This document shows, piece by piece, positions 45,817 through 54,425 of a stretch of 64,000 nt of DNA; positions within the stretch are counted from its first letter, which is position 1, and each line of letters begins with the position of its first letter. A program made the position numbers and the translations under genes. The notes under the pieces were generated by a model. It was given only the letters and a program-made list of their open reading frames with translations, was not told the origin of the DNA and ran no database searches. This stretch comes from Sarocladium kiliense (Eukaryota; Ascomycota; Sordariomycetes; Hypocreales; Sarocladiaceae): positions 6,448,001 through 6,512,000 of the forward strand of contig JAUZTG010000029.1 in assembly GCA_030734395.1 (NCBI GenBank). The letters run 5' to 3'.

Positions 45817-47496
45817 ATGAAGCTCTCATTACCCATTCTCAGCCTGGCATGGGCTGGCTTCGCCACGGCCAGAGTCGCGACGAAGCAAGACGGCTATGAT
45901 TACATCGTCGTGGGCGGTGGTCCATCCGGCATCATCACAGCTTCGCGGCTCGCCGAGGCTAACAAGAAGGTCCTCCTCCTCGAAAGAGGACCAGGCCCGA
46001 CTGTTGATACTGGTGCTGAACCCATGGTATGGAACGACACTCTGACTGCTGTCGATGTCCCTGCACTGGCTCCCGGTATCACCGGATACATGTGCACTGA
46101 CACACCTGGTTCGGCTGCCTGCGTCCTCGGCGGCGGTGTCAGCATCAACTACCTCGTCTTCGTCCGCCCAGCCGCCCATGACTTCGAGAACTGGCCCGCT
46201 GGCTGGAAGTGGGAGGATATCGCTCCAGCAGCTGAGCGGCTGTACGAGCGCAACCCTGGCTCCACATTGCCTTCAGCAGATGGCGAGAGATACGATCAAG
46301 GTCTCTACGATACTGTCCAGCCAGTGTTGGCGAAGAATGGATGGTCTGCGGTTGATATGCTTGAGGAGCCCAACAAGAAGCATGAGGCGTACAGCTACCC
46401 TGCCTGGAACATCAAGGACTCGAAGCGCGCCGGTCCTCTTCGCACTTACCTCCCCGAGGCTCAGAAGAAGCCCGGCTTCACTCTCCGTACCGGCGCAAAG
46501 ACCACCCGTCTCATCCGCAGCAAGGACCGTGTGACCGCCGTGGAGATCGAGACCGATGGCAAGAAGGAGACCATCAAGCTCTGCAGTACTGGTCGTGTCG
46601 TCCTGAGCGCCGGTGCTATGGGCACTCCCAGAATCCTCTTCAACTCTGGTATCGGACCCAGCGACCAGATTCAGGCTGCCAAGCAGTCTGGCATTCAGGT
46701 TCCGGCGAAAAAGGACTGGATTAACCTCCCCGTCGGTCAGAACCTGAAGGATCATCCCATCTTCTCTATTCGGGTCCAGACGAACGGCAGCTTCGACGCT
46801 ACCAACGTTGCTGGCGCCATCAATGGCACAGACACTACAAACATTGAGATCTACGAGGAGGCTGGCTCTGGAGTCCTGTCTCAGGGCCGTCACCGTATCA
46901 TCTTCTTCACCTCTCGCGAGGGAACCGACGGAATCACTCGCTACTACCAGGGTTCCCTCGCAGCTGCAGGACCAGGCCTTGTCGGAGTCACCTCGTACAT
47001 GACCCACGGCCTGACGTCGCAGGGTGCGTTCTCCATTCACCCCAACGGCACAGGTTACTTCTCGGAGAAGGTTCACCTCAATACCGATGCGGACAAGGAG
47101 GGTGCAGAGGCATTCGTCAACAGCATGGTCGAACTGTTCACCGCGCCTGGAACTGGTTTCTCCTTGGCCAGTGGCACCAACGCCACTACTATCTTGGACT
47201 CTTTCACCTCTGGAAACCACTATGTCGGCTCTGCAAAGATGGGTGCTGATGATGGAAGGAAGGGCGGTTCTTCCGTGGTTGATCTGAACACCAAGGTGTA
47301 CGGCACAAAGAACCTCGTAAGTGAATACTCGACATTCGTTGAGATCTAGTGAAAAGTTGAATCAACCGCTAACTGAATGGAACAGTTCGTCACTGACGCT
47401 AGCATGCACCCTGATCTTCCGACCGGAAACACCCAGGCTATCGTCATGGTTGCTGCTGAGGCTGCAGTGTCTAAGATCCTGGCTTACCGTGCTTAA
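45817..47496 (+). CDS. Secreted GMC oxidoreductase, cellobiose-dehydrogenase flavodomain-like (AA3)
   Basis: FAD enzyme that oxidises the reducing end of beta-linked disaccharides in its closest family. Exons 45817-47316 and 47386-47496, with a 69-base intron carrying a CTAAC branch site, give 536 residues. A signal peptide MKLSLPILSLAWAGFATA is followed at once by the FAD motif YIVVGGGPSG (33-38). The cellobiose dehydrogenase-like blocks are CVLGGGVSINYLVFVRP, YSYPAWNIKDSKRAGPLRTY, GRVVLSAGAMGTPRILFNSG, IGPSDQIQ and WINLPVGQNLKDHP. The catalytic pair is His about 468 (SGNHYVGSAKMG) and Asn about 515 (HPDLPTGN), matching the His/Asn of cellobiose dehydrogenase. No haem (AA8) domain or carbohydrate module is present, so electrons must go to oxygen, quinones or a separate partner. 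Sequons N-D-T, N-G-S, N-G-T and N-A-T fit secretion. Confidence 0.92.
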
Positions 47497-47766
47497 GGGA
47501 TGTTGGAGACTTGAGAGGATATATCTCTGATTGTAGGCCCCTCTACATGTATATACTGTTTCCCTTATAGACTTTAGAGTCAACACACTGGGGTACGCAT
47601 CCCGTTACCATTTCTCACCAATTTCCACTACGCTGAAGAAGTAGTTCTGAAGGGCGAAAATTGGAGGTTGTCAGATAAGCCTCGCTTGTTGACGCTCCTC
47701 GTCATCGCCAGAAGCCAGGCTGTCAGAACCTGTCATGTATCCGTGATACTGAACAGCTCAGGAGAC

Positions 47767-49102
47767 CTATCTTGGCCGACCATCACGCAAATTCCAGCGC
47801 TGTGCCGCCTTGAGTTTAGCAGCCTTCTTTGCCTCTCTCCTCACAACCTCATACGTAGGCTCATCAGTCCAAAACTCAAAGTCAGCCTCCCCATTCCCAG
47901 GCTTGCTCATCTGCCACGGCATCCACGGAACCCGAAGATCATTAAACACGGCAATATGCTTAGCAATCTCCTCGGGCTTTGTCTTTCCTGTTGCGCCGAA
48001 CTCTTCGAAGAGCATCAGCTTGTTCGCTGCTAGGGCGTGCTTCAAGGCAATGGCGCCTTTCTCGCGGAACTCGTCTACACCGCTGTAGGAGTGCATGTTG
48101 ATGAGGTCTAGAGCGTCGCAAGCCCAGTTCTCGGGGATGTCGGAGTTGGGGAATTCGTTGCCGCCACCTCCATTGCAGTTAGCACATGGTGGAGTTTGGT
48201 ACACAGGGCTGGTAGAAGAAGTTGGAACTTACCTGTAGAGATCAAGACACGGCTTTTGCGCATGATCTTACGCATGAAAGTAGCTCGATCGCACCACCAA
48301 GAAGGATGGGGAGCAATGTTTCCGTTCAGATGGCCTTGCCCTTCGTTCTGGATGTTGAATGAGAATATGTGGCTGGAGAGGTCCTTCCAGGCAGGGCTGC
48401 CCCGGATGAGGGTGTTGCGGTGCTCGAGAATGTGCTTGATGCGGTTCTCAAAATCCGAAATGGCGTTGGGATCCCTGTACCAGAACTCGACGTTGTTCTG
48501 TTTGACGCTACCAAGGGCGCAGTCTACGGCAGGGAGGTGGTACTTCTCGACGTAGGTGTCGTTACCCCAGCAGCCGAGTTGATAGCGGTCATGAAGAGCA
48601 ATGGTGAGCTTGATGCCTGTAGCATAAATCCGTTAGCCAATGTGTATGATCAAGTTTGAGTCAACGATAGTTTGGAGTTGGCTGGTTGTGACGCACCGCG
48701 TTGATGGGCTTCCACCATCAGCTGGTCAATGGCTTTGAGTTGGGTATCATCATAGACTCCAACCTTCCGAGGTTCAACGTCGGGCATATAGACTGAACCC
48801 GTACGCTTGAAATCCGAGAAGGTTTCGGAAATGAAAAGTCGCAGGACTTTGAGGTCCGCCGCTTTGATGGCATCGAGGACATCCAATCTGTCCTGCCTGA
48901 AGGGTCAAAGTGTTAGAACATCCAGAAACGATAGCTTCCAATATTGGGAGTGATAGACCTACTTTTGAAACGCATGAAGGAAGAAGGAGTTGACGCCAGC
49001 GAAGCTATGCCCAACATCACAATCTTTTGGACCCGGGTGACGAGGTGGTGCTGCTGTCGCCAGCCCGACCAAAGTCAGTGCTTGGATGATGATGTTCTTC
49101 AT
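47767..49102 (-). CDS. Secreted GH5-like glycoside hydrolase (endo-beta-mannanase type)
   Basis: Four exons: 48963-49102, 48697-48896, 48233-48616 and 47767-48167, with introns of 66, 80 and 65 bases, give 374 residues. A signal peptide MKNIIIQALTLVGLATA precedes APPRHPGPKDCD. The TIM-barrel starts GHSFAGVNSFFLHAFQKQDR, then LDAIKAADLKVLRLFISETF. The acid/base is Glu about 205 in FNIQNEGQG (N-E motif of GH clan A) and the nucleophile Glu about 297 in LMLFEEFGATG. Further barrel features are LTIALHDRYQLGCWGND, LDLINMHSYSG and PWMPWQMSKPG. No carbohydrate-binding module. It is divergent from the GH2 beta-mannosidase over a shared 1.4-kb region. Mannan specificity is inferred from family look and this neighbour; GH5 also includes glucanases. 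Confidence 0.88.
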
Positions 49103-49388
49103 GACTACTCCTTCCAAGGTGGTATATTGGAATAGTTGCACGATATTCGACGGCGGTTCGAAGACAAAGCTCGCGTTGAATACTCTACTTTATACAATAC
49201 ACGACTTCGGCTCCGTTGCGATCTCGAGGTCGTCGAAACCCCGCTTCAAGAAACATGTGAAATCACAAACTAGCTACTTCTCCTGGCCCGGATTTTCATA
49301 TTCTGAGTGCAAGACGATGCTTGGCGCATCCTTCGCCTGGGAATGAGGGATGCGCTAGGAAGAATCGAGGTTGACGCAGCGTGCAGAT

Positions 49389-49405
49389 CTGGGGTCAGTC
49401 TGGGG
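49389..49405 (+). promoter_or_regulatory. Tandem CreA-type sites (2 x CTGGGG)
   Basis: Two CTGGGG hexamers with starts 11 bases apart, 290-300 bases upstream of the GH5 start. Paired SYGGRG sites are the typical functional form for the carbon catabolite repressor CreA in ascomycetes; binding here is inferred. Confidence 0.45.
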
Positions 49406-50416
49406 AAGGACATTGCCGAAATGCCAACCTTGCTACAGAGCTGGGCTCTTTCAGGCAGTTACGAACGGAGATATGTTTGGCGCCTTAGCGTGTATGTGTA
49501 CATATGGGTTTGGACGGACTTTGATCTGGAGCCGAGCTGCGTCGGGGACAGAGGACGAAGAGGCAATGCGACAAGTCTGGTCGAGTAGGGTTTCCAACGC
49601 CTTTGGGTCTTTTTTGCTGAATGCATGGGAGTCTACATGCTCAATTGTATATTCGAGCATTGGATTTGTACTACAGATTCCTATTCGATGGGCATTGTCT
49701 TGACGCATTGTAATTGAAAGGTAGATAGATGTCTACTGCCACGTGACTGCACATTAATGGCAGCCGAAATGGAGGTAGACTCAGCGAGCCATCCTCATCC
49801 TCATCCTCACCGTTCACCACACCGGCAATGTAAGACGTGCACGGGATCATCTGCAACGGAATCACTTGCACGGAATTCCGCTCTAGAGCGACAAGGCGTG
49901 GCATGTCATGTCAGGGTCCCTCACCCGTGGCGCCACCTCGGAGCAACTCACTGCATCACTCCTCGGTATAAGCCCGCTGTCTCCTCTTCCTTCACCAGCC
50001 AAGCCGCATCCAATTCCCCCGGGGATGCCACCCAGAACCGAGCTCCCCGAACCCAATCGGGACATATGGCGGCCTCATGCCGTGCCGTGTCCGATTCGGA
50101 ATCATGAAGTTCCGCACTCAAGCTGGGACATCCGCCTTAGCGCCCATCCCGCCTCCTAGCGTGTGTAGGCCTAGGTATGTATACTTTAGAGCCACGGCGC
50201 TGGACACTGCTTTGCTGGCCTATTGCTCTCGACTCATGGTTTATCCAGCTCTGACCGTGATTCTTTTTTAGCTGATCACATTCAGGAGGCTGACCTTGGG
50301 CTGATCTCGATTCGGGTCTTTTTTTCTTTTTTTTTTCCCTTCCTGTTGCGTTGACAGCCTATTCTACTCGCCAGCCGACTCTTGTCACTTTACCCGGTGG
50401 CGCTTCTTAACAGTTG

Positions 50417-50430
50417 CCCCCCCCCCCCCC
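50417..50430. repeat. C14 homopolymer in the GH2 upstream leader
   Basis: 14 consecutive C about 80 bases before the GH2 ATG. Run length may be imprecise in the assembly. Confidence 0.8.
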
Positions 50431-50509
50431 GGCGCGCTCTCATCGCACTTACACCCCATCCTGGGCCACTTCGTCATTGAGCATGCACGCCTCACTTAAC
50501 TCGCCCACC

Positions 50510-53142
50510 ATGTCTCTTCGCAAAGTGACGCCTATCAGAGACAATTGGCAGTTCAAGCAAGGTGGTGAGACAGACCAGGCATTCCTGGCAGTGTCACGGT
50601 TCCCAACCCAGATCCATCTTGACCTCCTCCACCACAACAAAATCCCAGACTTCAACATCGGGAAAAATGAACTTGATGTCCAATGGGTTGGAGAAGTCGA
50701 ATGGGTCTACAGGACCTCTTTCGCTTCGCCAGAGGTGCAGAATGGCGAGAAGGCGGTCCTTTCCTTTGAGGGCCTTGATACCTTTGCGACGGTGGAGCTG
50801 AACGGGGACAAGATCCTGGAGACTGAGAATATGTTCATCCCGGAACGTGTCGATGTGACCAAACGTTTGGCAGGGAAAGGCGAAGAGAACACTCTGGTGA
50901 TTCACTTCGCCTCTGCTTCCGAGCGTGGACAACAGCTCGTGGACAAGTACTCCGATCATCGCTGGGCCCTCGCCAACGGTGACGCCTCAAGACTGCCGGT
51001 CAGGAAAGCACAGTACCACTGGGTAAGCTCAAATCTGCTTTCTATTTCTCACCATTCAGAAAGCTAACACACCTCAAGGGTTGGGACTGGGGCCCGAAGC
51101 TGCTCACTGCTGGTCCATGGAGGCCAATCAACCTGGAGGTGTACTCCGCTCGGATCAGCGATCTGTTCACCGAGATCAAGATCGACGACTCTCTCAAATC
51201 TGCGGAAGTCGTCGCTCACGCCACTATCGAGGGAAAAGCCTCTAGCGTCCGCTTTGATGTGTCTATTGATGGGGAGACCGTCGCCTCAGAGACTGTGAAC
51301 GCATCCAGCGACACCCAGGCCACCTTCAAGATCCTCAACCCTAGGATCTGGTGGCCAAAGGGACACGGAGAGCAGCCTCTTTACACTGTCAAGGCCACTC
51401 TTCTGGGTGCCAACAACACAGAGCTTGATACCGAGTCTAAGAGAATCGGTCTTCGCAAGGCCGAGGTTGTCCAGGACCCGTTCTCTGATGGGACACCAGG
51501 CTCTAGCTTCTACTTCAAGATCAACAACCAGCCCATCTTCTGTGGAGGCAGTAACTGGATCCCAGCCGACAACTTCTTCTGCCGCATCTCTGATGAGAAG
51601 TACTACGACTGGGTCAGGCTCCTGGCCAACGGCAATCAGAACATGCTCCGTGTCTGGGCAGGCGGCATCTACGAGCAGACAGCCTTGTACAATGCCTGCG
51701 ACGAGATGGGAATTCTCGTCTGGCAGGACTTCATGTTCGGCTGCGGCAACTACCCAGCCTTCCCGGAGTTCCTGGAGTCGGTGCAGCGAGAGGCGATTGA
51801 GAACGTCAAGCGGCTGCGACACCATCCTTCTGTCGTGATCTGGGCTGGCAACAATGAAGACTACCAGATCGCTGAGGATGAGGGTCTGACCTGCGACTAC
51901 GAAGACAAGGATCCGCAGAACTGGCTCAAGTCCAACTTCCCTGCCCGCTATATTTACGAATCACTGCTTCCCTTGGTCTGCAAGGAACTGATCCCAAACG
52001 TCTTCTACCACCCAGGAAGCCCGTGGGGTGGGCCGAAGAAGTCGGACGATCTGACTGTTGGTGACGTTCATCAGTGGAACATCTGGCATGGCTCACAAGA
52101 GAGGTACCAGGATGCTGCTGTGCTTACTGGCCGCTTCATCTCCGAGTTCGGCATGGAGGCTTTCCCCTCCGTCAAGACTGTGGATAGCTACCTCCCGCTT
52201 GGAAAGGATGACCCGGATAGATACCCGCAGTCATCAACTGTGGACTTCCACAATAAGGCCACGGGCCACGAGCGTCGACTTGCGCTGTACCTCGTCGAGA
52301 ACATGCGGTACTCGGTGAACAACTTGGAAGACTACGTGTACAGCACGCAGTTGATGCAGGCAGAGTGTCTGGCCTCGTGCTACCGCCTCTGGAGACGGGC
52401 CTGGGCTGGTCCCGGCAACGAAAAGTGCTCTGGCGTACTCGTCTGGCAAATCAACGACTGTTGGCCCGTTACCTCCTGGGCCATCTGCGACTACTACCTC
52501 CGCCCCAAGCATGCCTACCATGCCATCGCTCGCGAACTTCTCCCCGTCACGGTCGGAGTTGAGCGCATCGTGACGGAGAGGCAGAAGAAGTCCAACGTCG
52601 GCAGGCCAGACCAGCTGACCAAGTTGAATATCTGGGGCTCGAATTTGACCTTCAGCGATGAGGTTGTCGATTGCACAGTCAAGTATTGGAACGTCAAGAC
52701 GGGCGAGGAACTCTCGTGCCGGATAGTCTGCAGCAACTTCTCTCTGCGGGCTAACCAAAGTACTGAGATCGGGGTCTTCGAGTTTGACTCGGCTATCCGT
52801 ACCAAAGAGGAGAAGGAGGGCGCGCAGATTGTCGTGGGAACGTACCTCACTAAACAGGATGGCACTCTTCTATCTCGGTACATTGACTGGCCACAGCCGC
52901 TCAAGTACGTGCACTTCCCCAAGCCGCAGAAGCTTCAGGCCAAGCTTTCCGATGATGGAAAGAGCGTTGAGGTGAGCGCTGAGGTGCCGGTCAAGGGTGT
53001 GGCGGTGGAGTGCGAGGATGATGAGGTCAAGTTCGCGGATAACCTGGTTGATGTTGTGCCCGGGGAGGTTGTGAGGATTGGGGTGCAGGGTGCTAGCACC
53101 AGCACCAAGTTCACCACTCGGTGCCTGAACTTGATCGGCTAA
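50510..53142 (+). CDS. mndB: GH2 beta-mannosidase, cytosolic (MndB-like)
   Basis: Removes terminal beta-mannose from manno-oligosaccharides. Exons 50510-51022 and 51079-53142, with a 56-base GT-AG intron, give 858 residues. ATG at 50510 (CCCACCATG, MSLRKVTPIRDNWQFKQGG) is preferred over an in-frame ATG at 50483. Neither gives a signal peptide, as in the intracellular MndB branch. The N-terminal sugar-binding fold has NELDVQWVGEVEWVYRTSF and FEGLDTFATVELNG, then GWDWGPKLLTAGPWRPINLE. The barrel has WIPADNFFCRISDEKYYDWV, ANGNQNMLRVWAGGIYEQ and MGILVWQDFMFGCGNYP. The acid/base is Glu about 431 in WAGNNED and the nucleophile Glu about 527 in SEFGMEAFPS. The C-terminal beta domains are complete. 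It lies opposite GH5 and near a sugar permease. Confidence 0.95.
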
Positions 53143-53446
53143 GGCAGAAGTTAAAGTAGTGTCTCGTTTATCATAGATCCAAATAACATGGTCTTTCAAC
53201 TGTAGTTGGTTTACAGAGTAGATCTCATCATGACAGGCAGATGATCCTGTAGTGAGGTTGTGTGGCTGATGCACTGCTCACCAGCCACCGTGGCTGCGAG
53301 CTATACCAACACATGTCAATAACGTACGTGTGACACAATGTTTCCCTTGTTTCATTCACCACACTGTGATTCAATCTGGCCCTGCAAAGGCACAGCAAGA
53401 AACTGACGCTGATACATATAATCCATCTCAGATCACTTTGCAAGCT
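53143..53446. other. Intergenic region after GH2
   Basis: 304 bases between GH2 and the next same-strand gene. Presumed 3' UTR and promoter; nothing distinct seen. Confidence 0.4.
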
Positions 53447-54268
53447 ATGGCGAGCGAGGACAAGCATCTCTTCGGGCTCCCTGACGGTGCTATCGACATC
53501 CAGAAGGAGTACGATCCAGAATTCCTAAGACACTTGCGCCAGCCCCGACCTCGTGACCAGCCATCTGACGTGCCCGAGTCCTTCTTCACTTTTGATGATG
53601 CTCTCGAAGACCTTATGGAGGTGTACTCCACCGGGAAGGTCTCAGACATACATGCACTAGCATCGCAGCGCCTCTTCTTGCGCTACAAGTATCCTGATGG
53701 CGAGCCATCCCTGGACCAAATGGCTCGCTGGTCTAAACACGGAGCTTTCAGCATCAGGCGCCATACCTCTGTATTGAATGGCCCAGTCGGTGCCTATCTG
53801 GTCCCAAAAGGCCAAGGTTACGCCCTTCACGTACTGGACCCAAAGGGGCCCTTGCTAGCAGATGCAATAAAGCACGAAGCGCTGCGAGGGTTTGGATTTC
53901 CTACCAGTGGCCCCTCATTCCCTCGTGATGAAACGGAATTGGCAGAGCACACTGCCCGCAAGTCCTCGAGCTCGTGGTGGCCTAGCCCATTCGACACTTT
54001 ATGGTCTCTGATGGGCGGGGGGAAACGAAGCGGGGATGGGGTTGGTCGTGGTGAATCGAGTGATACATCTTCATCCGAGATGGTGAGGGTGATGATTGAC
54101 GAGGATGGCACTACAGAAGAGAAAGTCACCGAGCATACGGATGGGAAAGGGCGTCAGATCAAAGTTGTGATGGAACGGAAGCTTGATTCGGAGGGCAATG
54201 TGATCAGCGAGACGACGAGGAGATTTGAGGATGGCAAGGAAAAGGACGTGTACGACGAACTGCAATGA
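53447..54268 (+). CDS. Unrecognised protein, 273 residues
   Basis: Single exon from ATG at 53447; the frame is open upstream to 53330 but that extension looks like leader sequence. It starts MASEDKHLFGLPDGAIDIQK and has a compact, probably folded first half (FFTFDDALEDLMEVYSTGKV, SQRLFLRYKYPDGEPSLDQM). A Ser/Trp-rich linker (SSSSWWPSPFDTLWSLMGGG) follows. The C-terminal third is Lys/Glu-rich with repeated charged strands (MIDEDGTTEEKVTEHTDGKG, MERKLDSEGNVISETTRRFE). No signal peptide, catalytic motif or membrane segment. I do not recognise the family. It is next to the carbohydrate cluster on the GH2 strand but has no feature tying it to sugar use. Its 3' end converges on NOP4 with only 157 bases between. 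Confidence 0.75.
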   Translation: MASEDKHLFGLPDGAIDIQKEYDPEFLRHLRQPRPRDQPSDVPESFFTFDDALEDLMEVYSTGKVSDIHALASQRLFLRYKYPDGEPSLDQMARWSKHGAFSIRRHTSVLNGPVGAYLVPKGQGYALHVLDPKGPLLADAIKHEALRGFGFPTSGPSFPRDETELAEHTARKSSSSWWPSPFDTLWSLMGGGKRSGDGVGRGESSDTSSSEMVRVMIDEDGTTEEKVTEHTDGKGRQIKVVMERKLDSEGNVISETTRRFEDGKEKDVYDELQ

Positions 54269-54425
54269 TCCCGCTGAGCTACGATGTCCACTCGGTGAAG
54301 CAGTGTCTTTGATCCACAGATGTGGGCGATTGGGAACGAGGAAAAAGATTGGTATGAACATTTATGAGATTTGTATAGTAATGGAATCACAGCGACCGCT
54401 TGGACTTTTTTTTCCCTCTTCGAAC

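Larger units (their letters stand above)
49103..50509. promoter_or_regulatory. Divergent promoter region shared by GH5 and GH2 genes
   Basis: 1.4 kb between the two ATGs. It holds a tandem pair of CTGGGG (CreA consensus SYGGRG) at 49389-49405, a patch with several CGG/CCG triplets at 50058-50099 (including CGG-N7-CCG at 50070-50082), and a C14 run at 50417-50430 in the GH2 leader. The arrangement lets one regulator act on both hydrolase genes. No gene found inside. Confidence 0.5.

Noticed and set aside
46273..47220. 315-codon minus-strand open frame
   Set aside because: Antisense shadow of the AA3 flavoprotein gene.
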